A DNA stretch of 64,000 bases from Pseudomonadota bacterium (GCA_963205195.1 CAUJHR010000016.1:1-64000); one strand, 5' to 3'; positions 25,249-34,972 are shown, counted from the first letter of the stretch. Numbers and translations: made by a program. Notes: generated by a model from the sequence alone, not told the origin.

Positions 25249-28142
25249 ACTGTTTCCCATTCCTTCTTTCTGGTCAAATGATCATAGTCGCTAAATTTTG
25301 AAGAACCTTCAGTTTGTGCATTGTAAGGTATTTTTTCATCGTCAAATTTACGTATTAGCTCATAAAGCATTTTATGCGTTTCTTCCAAGCCTGCTTCCAC
25401 CACGCTAACTTCACATTTAACTTCACTGCCAGAAAGCTTCCAATATTCCATTTGCAAAACCGAAGAATTTTCAATTAATGCAGGAAGGTTTCCTTTCTGG
25501 ATTATTAAGGCCTCAAGCGGCAACTGGTTTGAAATACCGTTCTCGCGGTCACGCTTACTTGGCACAGCTCCTGTTTTATAATCAATAAGCGCATAACCGC
25601 CAGATCGTAATTTTTCAAGCCTGTCAATGCGAGTGCTTAAACTAAAATTACGGCCATCAACTTCAAAATCCCAATTTGCTTTGACTTCACTGTATACTGA
25701 TTCTGTATATTTCCGCCTTATCTGTTCTTGCCCTAAAAACCATCCTGCCATTGCAACGAACCGAGGCCACCACAGAGTAGCAACTGCCGGGCGGTCAATA
25801 TAACCAACAAAGGCCGACTGCCCGCATGAAAGCAATTTATCATAAGCATCATCTGGCAAATTTTTAGGATATAATTGTGTAAAATTTTCCAACGCTTTAT
25901 GTACTATATTACCAAAATCAGCAGCATCAGGCTCTCTATCTATTTCATCAAGCTTTCGCAAGCCCAGTATATACCGCACATAAAGGGAATATGGGTCACG
26001 CAGCCATGTATCAATTGCTGTAACGCGTAGTTTACGCGGCCTTGCAGCAAATGGCGGTGCTGGTGAAGGAGCTGAAATAGACGGGCATTCAGCAGGCCTT
26101 TCCAATAAATTTTTTGCGAGCTCGTAATATGAATTATCATTCATTTGAGAAAACTCTTCAGGAACTCTGGCGCCAAGCAATGTTTTTATCCTAACCAGCC
26201 AACGCGAAGGGATGGACGGCACTCCTTCAACCTTACGGGCGCGGGTAAGTAAAACTTTAGGCGCCGAAAGCTGCATTACAAAATCATGCGCCCCCTGCCC
26301 TATAACAATACTTGCTGAAGGCAACCCAAAAGCCTCACGCTGCGGGCGGCTCATCCATGGGTCGGCCTGCGGTTTTTTGGGCCAGACACCTTCATTAAGA
26401 CTTCCCATTATAACAAGGTCATAGCTTTGCAGCCTTGCTTCTATAGGCCCTAATATATGCAGCCTTGGGTGCAGCCCCACCTGCGTATTATAACTCTCAT
26501 TATTTAATAACGCATCAAATAAGGCAGGATAGGTAAACGCATCAATTACAGGCAGCACATCAGCTTGTAAATTCCATTCCGCTATAAGTTCAGCAAGTGC
26601 ATTTCCAGCTTCCCCTGCCCATAAACGCTGCTCACCGCTTTCGCTATCAGTACTGGCAAGCCACTGGGCAAAACCTATATGCTGCTCCAACAGATCCTTA
26701 AAAGCTGCATTTTTAAATGGCAAAAACAGCTGGGAAAATTCTATAGATTTTTCCGTAAGCGCTTTAAGAAAGGAAACCAGCTCACCGCTGGCATACTTGT
26801 TATCAACGGCTGCCTGCAAAAGACCCACAAGTCCAGATTCGCGACGTATCCCGCGCAGCAGCAATATTTCCATTTCGCGTGAAAGCCAGCGGCATTTTGC
26901 TGTGTCCATCCCCGCTCCCGCTAATGGATGACGAAGCACTGCAAGCAATGCAGAAGGCGCCGCATTTGTTGATACCATTTCCGCCACCAATCTTAAAAAA
27001 CATGCGGGAGCAGATGTTGCAAGAGGCTTTCCCGCCGAATCGTCAACTATGATTCCAAAACGTTTAAGCTGGGCTGAAACCATCCTTGCCAACGTACGAT
27101 CAGGGGTTATGAGCGCTGCGGTTTTAGCTGGTGTTTCCAGAGCCTCACGCATAGCTATAGCTATAAGCCTTGCTTCATCAAGCAAACTATCAGCTTCTAT
27201 AATTTTTATTCCCTCTAACGCTTCTTTTGGCGGCAAATGAACAACAGGCCAGATAGTAGTTGCGGCTGGGGGTAAAAATATAATTCGTGCGTATTTTTCC
27301 CTATCATTTTTGTCGCATTTGCCAAGCCATTTAACTTCATCTCTTGCAATCCCAATTTTTTCAAGCAACTGCTTTAGAACATATTGAGGGTGTGTATAGG
27401 AGATCATATTCCATTCGCGTGCATCCATTCCCTTATCAAGTGCAGGCAAGATCACCATGCCCTGCGGGAGGCGGGAAATAACATTTAACAGTTCCGCGGT
27501 TGCAGGTTGGCTGCCGGTTGATCCAGCAGCTATGACAGGATAGTCAGGTGGAGTTTTTTTCCATAATTCTCCAATTGCTTCTAACATCTTATTTCTATAT
27601 TCCACTGCATCAACCACAGATTCCTCTTTCAATACCCTTGGCCATTGCCGAGAAATTATGGTAAGGAAATCCAATGTTTTCTGCCAGTGTTCAGCAAGAT
27701 TTTCCGGTACTAAACTAGCAAGTTTGCTGTAGCTAAGCCCATGTATGCTTACTTCATCCATAAATTTAACCAGCTGGCTTACAAGCTCAGATGACTGCTT
27801 GGCATTACCATGCTGGAATTCCATTATAAGCCGCATTAGCAGGAAATGGCGCCTGGCCTTATTAATAGGATGAATATCCGGTATGTTTGCATTTCCCAGA
27901 ACAGAAAAGAAAACCTCCTCTTCAATTTCGCCAATAGGTTGTATTTTGGGCAAAAGCAAAGGTTTTCCGCCGCTGCACTCCAGGAAAGCATCGCGCAAAG
28001 CGCGGCAGGAACGGCGGTTTGGCAATAATATTAGTATTTTATTGTAATTTGATGTATCATATTTTTCCAGCACATAGCTGGCGAGGCTTGGCAAAAACCT
28101 TGCCCCATACTGGAGAGTAAAACAATTAACGGTTGAGTTCAT
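25245..28142 (-). CDS. addB: Double-strand break repair protein AddB
   Basis: 965 aa. The N-terminus ILILLPNRRSCRALRDAFLE belongs to AddB rather than AddA and lacks a canonical Walker A lysine. Mid-protein features include LHILGPIEARLQSYDLVIMGSLNEGVWP, typical of alphaproteobacterial AddB. The C-terminal nuclease domain has RKLRVTAIDTWLRDPYSLY and RIDRLEKLRSGGYALIDYKTG. It works with AddA. In many relatives addB directly precedes addA; here rcdA and an unknown gene lie between, on the other strand. Confidence 0.93.
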   Translation of the reverse strand: MNSTVNCFTLQYGARFLPSLASYVLEKYDTSNYNKILILLPNRRSCRALRDAFLECSGGKPLLLPKIQPIGEIEEEVFFSVLGNANIPDIHPINKARRHFLLMRLIMEFQHGNAKQSSELVSQLVKFMDEVSIHGLSYSKLASLVPENLAEHWQKTLDFLTIISRQWPRVLKEESVVDAVEYRNKMLEAIGELWKKTPPDYPVIAAGSTGSQPATAELLNVISRLPQGMVILPALDKGMDAREWNMISYTHPQYVLKQLLEKIGIARDEVKWLGKCDKNDREKYARIIFLPPAATTIWPVVHLPPKEALEGIKIIEADSLLDEARLIAIAMREALETPAKTAALITPDRTLARMVSAQLKRFGIIVDDSAGKPLATSAPACFLRLVAEMVSTNAAPSALLAVLRHPLAGAGMDTAKCRWLSREMEILLLRGIRRESGLVGLLQAAVDNKYASGELVSFLKALTEKSIEFSQLFLPFKNAAFKDLLEQHIGFAQWLASTDSESGEQRLWAGEAGNALAELIAEWNLQADVLPVIDAFTYPALFDALLNNESYNTQVGLHPRLHILGPIEARLQSYDLVIMGSLNEGVWPKKPQADPWMSRPQREAFGLPSASIVIGQGAHDFVMQLSAPKVLLTRARKVEGVPSIPSRWLVRIKTLLGARVPEEFSQMNDNSYYELAKNLLERPAECPSISAPSPAPPFAARPRKLRVTAIDTWLRDPYSLYVRYILGLRKLDEIDREPDAADFGNIVHKALENFTQLYPKNLPDDAYDKLLSCGQSAFVGYIDRPAVATLWWPRFVAMAGWFLGQEQIRRKYTESVYSEVKANWDFEVDGRNFSLSTRIDRLEKLRSGGYALIDYKTGAVPSKRDRENGISNQLPLEALIIQKGNLPALIENSSVLQMEYWKLSGSEVKCEVSVVEAGLEETHKMLYELIRKFDDEKIPYNAQTEGSSKFSDYDHLTRKKEWETV

Positions 28143-28214
28143 AGTATTTTAACCCCTATAGGGTTATAACTAATCTAAATTTTTTATAATAACCATAGTG
28201 AAATAAAAGAAATT

Positions 28215-29867
28215 ATGAGCGTATCACTAAATAAAATCACCGAATCATTAACGCAGGAATTAAACCTTATCTGGGCAGCCCACCATAATGTAGGGCTTGA
28301 TGGCTATATGTGTCTATATACCAATGCCGAACAGATACCTTTCCGCACCAAGGAAGCCGGTATAAATTTCTGGTTCGGACCAAATGATACTAAAGCTGCT
28401 GTTGATATGGTTATAGAACATTATAACAATGGCCGCCTCCCTAATAGCCCGTTGCTGCTTAACCCAATTGTACACCGTAAGGAAAGTGATGATAGATACA
28501 TACCAGTTGGTTCAGGCATAATATGGACCACAGCACTTAGTTTAGGAATTGATGTTTTAAGTACAATGCCTTCGGAAAGGCTTACCAGCATGGGAGTTTT
28601 TTCTGGTGTTTTTCAACGCGGCATAAGCCAGTTCGCGGGGATAAAAGCCATCGGTTTTTGCGATACTGCCCAGCCTGCTAAGCCAGACGGAAAAACAGTA
28701 AATTGCTGCTATGAATTATATGAAATAATCGACATGAAAAGCGAGCAGTATGAAAAATCCTACTTCTTGTCTGGAATTTCATACCTTACTAACAATGGGC
28801 TTTTTGAACAGCCGCACATAGCATCCCTATTTCCCCAAGGCGCTAAGCTTGACAGTGAATTTATCAAGAAAAATACTGTAACTGGCCAGAGCATATATAA
28901 TTCTAGCAAATGCTGGAAAGCTTATGATAAGCTTCATTCGCTATACCAGAAATTCGGCAACGACCCAAATAATATTGAAAAAAACCTACGTTTCTTCAAT
29001 CTTGTTGCACGTGATATAAACCTGTTCGATGCAACAGGCTCTGCAAAAGCAGATAAAAATATTGAGGTTAAGGACCTTTTCGAATTTATTGTGCCGGGCA
29101 TTTTACCTCGCGGTTCAGTCACATTACTTGCCGGACCAAGCAGCAGCGGGCGCAGCTCCCTTACACATCAGTTAGCGGCACTGGCTTCCACCGATTACCA
29201 AGAAGGGCAGGAATCCCCAAAATGGCTTGGGCAGCCTATAGATATTTCTCAGTGTAAAGGTATAAATATATACTTCTCCGGTGAAGATGGGCCACAAATT
29301 TTTAATGCCCGTGCCAATATGATAGACCCGGACGGCAAGGCGTCGCGCCTGCTGTTCCAGCGCACTGATTTTGGTGAAGGTGTAACATTTGACCATCAGC
29401 TGCGTTATTTACAGAAAATACCTGATGTGCCGCTATTGATAATTGACCCCTCACGTAAGTATTTAGGCGGTGATGAGAACGATACTAACACCGTAAATAA
29501 ATTTTTTGACGCTATTGAAAATTTTGCTGTACAGAAAAATGCAGCCGTACTGGTAGTCCATCACCTCCAAAGGGGTGCCTCACCTAAATCAATGAATGAA
29601 ATAATAGATTATCTGGGCGGTGCCCAGGCATTTATTGACCGCCCACGCATAATTATAGGAATGTACCGTGACGGTCCATATACCGTAGCGGGGCTTGCCA
29701 AAAATAATATACCGCCAAATCTTGGCATGGTTACGGAAGAACGTGTATTCGCAAGGGACCAGAAAAATCTTTCCCTGGTTTGGCTATCCGGGCCAGAAGG
29801 CATACGCAATGCCGCACTTACCGAGGCCGAAGTTGCGAAGATCGCAAGGCAATCACACGAAAAATAA
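28215..29867 (+). CDS. RepA-like RecA-fold ATPase with unknown N-terminal domain
   Basis: 550 aa. The C-terminal half (from about 290) resembles the RepA/AAA_25 group of hexameric helicase-like ATPases from plasmids and phages: P-loop GPSSSGRSSL, IYFSGEDGP, Walker B LLIIDPSRKYLGGDEND, then AVLVVHHLQRG. The P-loop has Arg where Lys is expected. The N-terminal 280 residues are not recognised. A small inverted repeat (TAACCC/GGGTTA, 28150-28166) lies between it and the divergent addB. It may be a domesticated mobile-element gene. Confidence 0.68.
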   Translation: MSVSLNKITESLTQELNLIWAAHHNVGLDGYMCLYTNAEQIPFRTKEAGINFWFGPNDTKAAVDMVIEHYNNGRLPNSPLLLNPIVHRKESDDRYIPVGSGIIWTTALSLGIDVLSTMPSERLTSMGVFSGVFQRGISQFAGIKAIGFCDTAQPAKPDGKTVNCCYELYEIIDMKSEQYEKSYFLSGISYLTNNGLFEQPHIASLFPQGAKLDSEFIKKNTVTGQSIYNSSKCWKAYDKLHSLYQKFGNDPNNIEKNLRFFNLVARDINLFDATGSAKADKNIEVKDLFEFIVPGILPRGSVTLLAGPSSSGRSSLTHQLAALASTDYQEGQESPKWLGQPIDISQCKGINIYFSGEDGPQIFNARANMIDPDGKASRLLFQRTDFGEGVTFDHQLRYLQKIPDVPLLIIDPSRKYLGGDENDTNTVNKFFDAIENFAVQKNAAVLVVHHLQRGASPKSMNEIIDYLGGAQAFIDRPRIIIGMYRDGPYTVAGLAKNNIPPNLGMVTEERVFARDQKNLSLVWLSGPEGIRNAALTEAEVAKIARQSHEK

Positions 29868-29877
29868 TAACCTGCAA

Positions 29878-30018
29878 TTAAGCGTTATTATTAGCTGGGG
29901 CGCGGCGGTCACATGGGCTGCCCTCAGCACCTACACATGGGCTTTTCAGGTCAGGCCTTGGATTTGAACAACCTGCAAGGCTAACAAATAAAAGTGAAAC
30001 CAATAATATTTTTTTCAT
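29878..30018 (-). CDS. Small lipoprotein, 46 aa
   Basis: Starts MKKILLVSLLFVSLAGCSN: a lysine-rich start, hydrophobic stretch and the lipobox LAGC, so the mature protein is a lipid-anchored peptide of about 31 residues. It contains two more cysteines in a KSPC..(n)..SPC spacing and ends PANNNA. Small Cys-containing lipoproteins of this kind include VirB7 of type IV secretion systems, but no other vir genes are here. It lies 26 bp after the Trm112-like gene in the same direction. Confidence 0.72.
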   Translation of the reverse strand: MKKILLVSLLFVSLAGCSNPRPDLKSPCVGAEGSPCDRRAPANNNA

Positions 30019-30044
30019 AGCAGCTCCAATGTTAATATCTAATT

Positions 30045-30233
30045 TTAGTTATTTTGCGTATTATCAAGCCTGCGCGCTTCTTCTACCAGCATAATTGGTA
30101 TGCCATCACGCACCGGATAGGCAAGGCCAGATTTTTCGCTGATCAGCTCTTGTTTTTCAATATCATAGTGAAGCCTGCCCTTTGATAAGGGGCAAACTAG
30201 TACCTCAAGAAGTTTAGGGTCAAGCTTGGTCAT
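30045..30233 (-). CDS. Trm112/UPF0434 family protein
   Basis: 62 aa. [17 protein letters not shown], then [20 protein letters not shown], matches the YcaR/UPF0434 group related to Trm112, small zinc-ribbon-like proteins that in eukaryotes and archaea activate methyltransferases. Only one Cys of the usual pairs remains, as in many bacterial members. Probably cotranscribed with the lipoprotein. Confidence 0.88.
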   Translation of the reverse strand: MTKLDPKLLEVLVCPLSKGRLHYDIEKQELISEKSGLAYPVRDGIPIMLVEEARRLDNTQNN

Positions 30234-30348
30234 ATCATCCTATTTTTAATAAAAGCACTCTATCATTGTTTTTTATGTAAAGTAAAGACTTGCAAAAGAG
30301 AAAAGAATGCATATTATCCACTTCCTCATTACCCAATATTCCTGTTGA

Positions 30349-30423
<75 letters not shown>

Positions 30424-30497
30424 TTTTCCCATAAATTTACTTGATTTATATAGACTTAGCAGCCACTGACCACCTTAAAGATAGAATTGGAAAAGCT

Positions 30498-31514
30498 CTA
30501 ACGGGTAAAGGGACTACTTGCAGGCTTCTTCTTAGGCGAAGTGATCTTAATTGTAGTATCCCATGTATCAGCTATTGAAAAACATCTTCTATTCATATCG
30601 TCCACTGTACCAACCCCATTATCCCGCCTGTCATCATTAGACGCATAAGCCTCAAGCTGTGTTTTAATATCCTCGCTGGAAACCAGCATGATATTCTGTA
30701 CAGTATCCTTGCTAACACGTCGTTCATTTATAAGGGTGCTCACATGCTCCTGGGCATGGACATTTTGCGTGTTTATATTATTTACAAGCTCCTGGTCCGA
30801 AAGCTCAGTAGGCTGCCTTACTGAAGAGCAATATTGCCAGTAAGTAACTGCACAGCTGGCAAAAGATGCCTTTCGCACTGCCTCTTTGATCAGGTCTTCT
30901 TCAGAAAGATTTTTCTTGGATTGTTCTTCCAGGATTTTTTTATTCTGCTCGGAAACCGCCTCATTGTAAGCTTTATATTTATCTTCAATTTCCTTGGTGG
31001 TTTCTACGCTTTGTTTAATTATTGCCTTATTCTGGCTGCGAACAAAATTATCAAGTATTTCTACGATTTCATAATTACCAGCCTGGTAAGCAGCTATACG
31101 TGCTGTATTACCTGATTTGTCAATAGCAGAATAATTTATTTTATTAGCAAGCAAATATTCAACAATATCTTTATTGCCGGTTTTAGCGGCATAGAATAGC
31201 GCATTTTTACCACGGGTATCAGACTTATTTATATCAGCACCTATCCCAACCAGCATTTTAACTATTTCAATGCCCTCGCTGTCCGTACGGGAAGATGCAA
31301 GTGAAATAAGCGGAACTCCCGCATCATTGGTTTCATTAGCCGACCCGCCTTTCTGTATTAGTATTTTAACATCAGATGCCCTACCCAAATTTGTCCGGTA
31401 AACTATTTCGCTGCGTGCGGGCTTGCTTTCGCTGCCAATAGATGAATCAGCTGCCTGTACTTGGAAGCAGAAAATCATAGCTACAACCGGTAAAAATCGT
31501 AAAAAACCATTCAT
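30498..31514 (-). CDS. Exported ankyrin-repeat protein
   Basis: About 338 aa from ATG 31514 (AGG seven bases upstream). A signal peptide MNGFLRFLPVVAMIFCFQVQA suggests export. Residues about 35-145 form three or four ankyrin repeats (GVPLISLASSRTDSEGIEIV, GKNALFYAAKTGNKDIVEYL, GNTARIAAYQAGNYEIVEIL). The C-terminal half is helical and charged, with two Cys that could form a disulfide. Exported ankyrin proteins mediate protein contacts, sometimes with a host; no such role can be shown here. Confidence 0.78.
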   Translation of the reverse strand: MNGFLRFLPVVAMIFCFQVQAADSSIGSESKPARSEIVYRTNLGRASDVKILIQKGGSANETNDAGVPLISLASSRTDSEGIEIVKMLVGIGADINKSDTRGKNALFYAAKTGNKDIVEYLLANKINYSAIDKSGNTARIAAYQAGNYEIVEILDNFVRSQNKAIIKQSVETTKEIEDKYKAYNEAVSEQNKKILEEQSKKNLSEEDLIKEAVRKASFASCAVTYWQYCSSVRQPTELSDQELVNNINTQNVHAQEHVSTLINERRVSKDTVQNIMLVSSEDIKTQLEAYASNDDRRDNGVGTVDDMNRRCFSIADTWDTTIKITSPKKKPASSPFTR

Positions 31515-31616
31515 AATATACCTATTAATTGAGCAATCTTGACATTTTTTATAGTAACACCATATACACATTAACAAATTATTTTTACAGGCATTATAAC
31601 ACTAATTGGGGAAATT

Positions 31617-33488
31617 ATGACCAAAAAAAATGAAGAAAAACTTAAATTCAGCGCGGAAATTACCAAAGTCCTTCAATTAATGATTCATTCATTATATACA
31701 AACAAGGATATTTTTTTAAGGGAATTAATTTCCAACTCCTCAGACGCCTGCGACAAACTCCGTTATGCTGCAATTACTGAGCCGGAATTAGCTGGCAACG
31801 ATACCAACTACGCTATAACTATAGAAATAGACGCTGAAAATAAACTATTAAGTATTGCCGATAATGGTATTGGCATGAGCCGTGATGAACTTATAGCCAA
31901 TCTGGGAACTATAGCCAAATCCGGCACACAGGAATTCGCAAGCAAAATAACTGGTGACGATAAAAAAGATATACCGCTTATCGGACAATTTGGCGTAGGT
32001 TTTTATTCCTCATTTATGGTGGCCGATAAAATTTCAGTCACTTCTACCCGTGCCGGGTCTAAAGAATCTTTCCTTTGGGAATCAGACGGCATAGGTGAAT
32101 TTACCGTGAAACCGGCTGAAAAATCACCGCGTGGAACCAAGATAACACTACATTTGAAAGATGGTTCCGATGATTATTTGGACAGCTTCCGTATCCGTCA
32201 TATAATACAGACCTATTCCGACCATATCTCCTTTCCCATATATTTACTGGATGATGATAAGAATCCGCAGCAGGTCAATACAGGATCGGCGCTGTGGATG
32301 CGCCCTAAAAGCGATGTTACTCCTGAGCAATACAAAGAATTTTACCACCATGTTTCGCACATGCCTGATGAACCGTGGATGGTTATGCACAACAAAGCCG
32401 AGGGTAAACTTGAGTATACCAGCCTGCTTTTTGCTCCTTCAAGCAAGCCGATGGACCTCTACCAGCCGGAGCGCAAAACCCGTGTAAAACTCTATGTTAA
32501 ACGTGTATTCATAACCGAGGAGCACGCCGACCTCGTACCAGCTTACCTGCGCTTCCTGCGCGGTGTTGTTGATTCCGAAGACCTGCCATTGAATATCAGC
32601 CGCGAAACCCTGCAACACAACCCAATGCTTGCTAAAATCAAGGAAGCTGTAACCAAAAAATTCCTCACCGAGCTTAAAAAGAAAGCTGAAAGCAGCGAGG
32701 AAGAATATAAATCATTCTGGAAAAATTTTGGCGCAGTTCTCAAAGAAGGATTATGCGAAGCTTACAGCCCGCGTGAGCAATTACTGGATGTCTGCCGCTT
32801 TCATTCCAGCAATAACAATGACGATAATTTAACCAGTTTAGAAAGCTACATTTCGCGCATGAAAGAAGGGCAGGAAAATATATTTTACCTGACCGGGGAA
32901 AATCTAAATACTCTTCGCCAAAGCCCGCAGCTTGAGGGTTTCACCTCACGAGGCATCGAAGTACTCCTGCTTAACGATCATGTCGATGATTTCTGGGTGA
33001 ATGTGGTGCAGGATTATAAAGGCAAGCAATTTAAATCAGTAACCCGTGCCGATATTGATCTTGAAAATATAAAGGGCGATAAACCTGAAGAAAAAGAAGA
33101 AAAACCGGAAGCACCACGCGAGGATATTGATAAGCTCTGCCAGCGCATTAAGGAAATACTTGGAACTTCGGTAAGCGAAGTTCGCACCACCCAGAAACTT
33201 GGCAATAGTGCAGTTTGCCTTGCTACCAAGGAAGGCGGGATGGATTTTAGGCTGGAGCGCTTCCTGATCGAGCAGAAACAGATTGCCGCAGCTGCTGCCA
33301 AAATACTGGAAATAAATCCCAAGCACCCGATAATCCGCCACCTGTCTGAAAAATCTGATGCCAATATTGATGATGCAGTGTGGCTGCTTTTCGATCAGGC
33401 ACGTATACTAGAAGGCGAGGAAATAACCGATCCGGCTGCCTTTACCCGCCGTCTGCAAAGTTTTGTGGAGAAAAGCCTTGCGGCATAA
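31617..33488 (+). CDS. htpG: Molecular chaperone HtpG (Hsp90)
   Basis: 623 aa. The N-terminal GHKL ATPase motifs are all present: LRELISNSSDACDKLRY, IADNGIGMS, GTIAKSGTQEF and GQFGVGFYSSFMVADK. The middle domain contains RGVVDSEDLPLNISRE, and the C-terminal dimerisation region is complete. It assists folding of client proteins under stress. Monocistronic as far as I can see, with rplU downstream after about 110 bp. Confidence 0.97.
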   Translation: MTKKNEEKLKFSAEITKVLQLMIHSLYTNKDIFLRELISNSSDACDKLRYAAITEPELAGNDTNYAITIEIDAENKLLSIADNGIGMSRDELIANLGTIAKSGTQEFASKITGDDKKDIPLIGQFGVGFYSSFMVADKISVTSTRAGSKESFLWESDGIGEFTVKPAEKSPRGTKITLHLKDGSDDYLDSFRIRHIIQTYSDHISFPIYLLDDDKNPQQVNTGSALWMRPKSDVTPEQYKEFYHHVSHMPDEPWMVMHNKAEGKLEYTSLLFAPSSKPMDLYQPERKTRVKLYVKRVFITEEHADLVPAYLRFLRGVVDSEDLPLNISRETLQHNPMLAKIKEAVTKKFLTELKKKAESSEEEYKSFWKNFGAVLKEGLCEAYSPREQLLDVCRFHSSNNNDDNLTSLESYISRMKEGQENIFYLTGENLNTLRQSPQLEGFTSRGIEVLLLNDHVDDFWVNVVQDYKGKQFKSVTRADIDLENIKGDKPEEKEEKPEAPREDIDKLCQRIKEILGTSVSEVRTTQKLGNSAVCLATKEGGMDFRLERFLIEQKQIAAAAAKILEINPKHPIIRHLSEKSDANIDDAVWLLFDQARILEGEEITDPAAFTRRLQSFVEKSLAA

Positions 33489-33498
33489 CAATAATCTA

Positions 33499-33525
33499 TT
33501 GACAGTGCTTAGCTTATCTTATAAA
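33499..33525 (+). promoter_or_regulatory. Candidate promoter of rplU-rpmA
   Basis: TTGACA (33499-33504) and TATAAA (33520-33525), spaced 15 nt, shorter than the ideal 17. A second -10-like TATAAT at 33564-33569 lacks a good -35. The gene starts at 33599 after a leader with AGGAAT as ribosome site. Confidence 0.35.
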
Positions 33526-33598
33526 TTCTGCATCCATTTTAAAGAAAAACATCTGTTTTCTTTTATAATTCAAAAGTTTGTAGGTCAGGAATTTAGTT

Positions 33599-33898
33599 AT
33601 GTTTGCAGTTATCCGTACAGGCGGGAAACAATATAAAGTTGCTAGCGGCGATGTTATTTCCGTAGAAAAACTCGAGGGTTCAGCTGGTGATAAGCTGGAA
33701 ATCAACGAAGTCTTGGCAGCAGGGAATAAGATCGGTGCGCCGCTTCTTTCCGGTGCTAAGGTATTGGCGGAAATCGTAAAACAGTTCCGCGATGACAAAG
33801 TCGTTATCTTCAAAAAGCGCCGCCGTCACAATTACCGCCGCAAAAAAGGCCATCGCCAGTATTTAACAGAAATAAAAATTACAGATATTAAAGCTTAG
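33599..33898 (+). CDS. rplU: 50S ribosomal protein L21
   Basis: 99 aa: [20 protein letters not shown] at the start and the basic [15 protein letters not shown] signature near the end, complete. It binds 23S rRNA domain V with L20. It lies 9 bp before rpmA, the standard pair. Confidence 0.98.
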   Translation: MFAVIRTGGKQYKVASGDVISVEKLEGSAGDKLEINEVLAAGNKIGAPLLSGAKVLAEIVKQFRDDKVVIFKKRRRHNYRRKKGHRQYLTEIKITDIKA

Positions 33899-33907
33899 GA
33901 GTCAGAC

Positions 33908-34159
33908 ATGGCACATAAAAAAGCAGGTGGTAGCTCGCGCAATGGTCGCGATTCAGATGGCCGCCGCCTTGGAGTAAAAAAATTCGGCGGTGAAGCTGTT
34001 GTACCAGGGAATATCATCATTCGCCAGCGTGGAACCAAGGTATATCCGGGCACCGGCGTTGGCATGGGTCTTGACCATACCATTTTCGCAACCCTTGAAG
34101 GCCGCGTGGAATTCCGCGAAAAAGCCCAGGGAAAAATGTTCGTTTCGGTGGTTGCTTAA
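33908..34159 (+). CDS. rpmA: 50S ribosomal protein L27
   Basis: 83 aa beginning [20 protein letters not shown], with [12 protein letters not shown] and the GLDHTIFA end. The N-terminus reaches the peptidyl transferase centre. No N-terminal extension as seen in Firmicutes. Confidence 0.98.
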   Translation: MAHKKAGGSSRNGRDSDGRRLGVKKFGGEAVVPGNIIIRQRGTKVYPGTGVGMGLDHTIFATLEGRVEFREKAQGKMFVSVVA

Positions 34160-34180
34160 TCTCTTACTTCCAAATGATCT

Positions 34181-34258
34181 GTCATCCCGGCGAAGGCCGG
34201 GATCCATGTCTTATTGCAAACAAACTTAATACATGGAGCCAGCCTAAGCTGGCATGAC
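34181..34258. repeat. Intergenic paired-palindrome element
   Basis: Begins GTCATCCCGGCGAAGGCCGG and ends with an AGCC..GGCT hairpin and GGCATGAC, so the ends GTCAT/ATGAC are inverted. Two hairpins flank an inner CCATGT/ACATGG pair. Same architecture as elements at 49228 and inside ileS (53821, 55342). Non-coding here, after rpmA; it may also serve as a terminator-like structure. Confidence 0.75.
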
Positions 34259-34304
34259 AATAAATTATAGACTTGGATTGTTTCACTACGTTCGCAATGC
34301 CAAT

Positions 34305-34643
34305 CTACCCTATTGCTTTTTGCTTGATCTGCTCAACCGCACGTAAAAGATCGTCTTCATAATGATGATTCATGCCGTATTCGCGCTCCATGCGGCGCCT
34401 CACTTCTTCAGGCGGTTCCTCGCCCTCTCCACATTCTATGATCGCCCCATAATCTTCAATATTAAAAGGGCCTTTATCACGGGCTTCCTTAAAGGATTGT
34501 GCCATACTCGGCTTAATGCACATATAGGCCCAGCAAGGCCCATTATCCCCCATACCGCGGCATAATATCATGATAGTGCATAGCAGGTCTGCCATAGCAT
34601 TCCTTGAAATTGGCGGCGGGGGTGGGGTTTGCATAGTAGCCAT
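34305..34643 (-). CDS. Hypothetical protein, 112 aa
   Basis: Not recognised. Pro-run near the start (TPPPPPIS), a helical, Cys-containing middle (LLCTIMILCRG..GPCWAYMC, four Cys in about 30 residues) and an acidic, helical end (GEGEEPPEEVRRRMEREYGM). No signal peptide. It lies 8 bp after the 34652-34972 gene, so the two likely form an operon. The cysteine spacing may bind a metal. Confidence 0.55.
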   Translation of the reverse strand: MATMQTPPPPPISRNAMADLLCTIMILCRGMGDNGPCWAYMCIKPSMAQSFKEARDKGPFNIEDYGAIIECGEGEEPPEEVRRRMEREYGMNHHYEDDLLRAVEQIKQKAIG

Positions 34644-34651
34644 ATCAGTTC

Positions 34652-34972
34652 CTATATCCCACGGTCACTACTATTTCCAGACGGTTTTGCCGGTAACTGG
34701 GGAGGCTGCAATTGCTGGTGGTTATGCTCAATACTTGAAGATGTAACCTCGTTATCACGGCTTCCACCTACCAATTTTATTGCAGCTGGTAAATACGGCT
34801 CCCTGAAAATAGGATTAGTGGAAAGACAACCGCAAGCCTCTGCAACATCCTTCAATGCCTGTCCGCCTAGCTGGTTTTTATCTGGGTAAAAACCCATTAT
34901 TTCCACTTGGTTCGTATTTACATTAACATTGGCAATAGTAGGAGGCGGATATCCACTCATATTCATCCTCAT
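34652..34972 (-). CDS. Hypothetical protein, about 106 aa
   Basis: Not recognised. I chose ATG 34972, preceded by GGGAG at good spacing, over GTG 34981. It has a short ordered region (TNQVEIMGFYPDKNQLGGQA, then ALKDVAEACGC) and a disordered Gln/Pro/Ser-rich tail. It leads the small operon with the 112-aa gene. Both may be lineage-specific. Confidence 0.5.
   Translation of the reverse strand: MRMNMSGYPPPTIANVNVNTNQVEIMGFYPDKNQLGGQALKDVAEACGCLSTNPIFREPYLPAAIKLVGGSRDNEVTSSSIEHNHQQLQPPQLPAKPSGNSSDRGI

Noticed and set aside
28150..28166. TAACCC/GGGTTA inverted repeat as an operator
   Set aside because: Only six paired bases and no promoter alignment; recorded in the neighbouring gene entry only.
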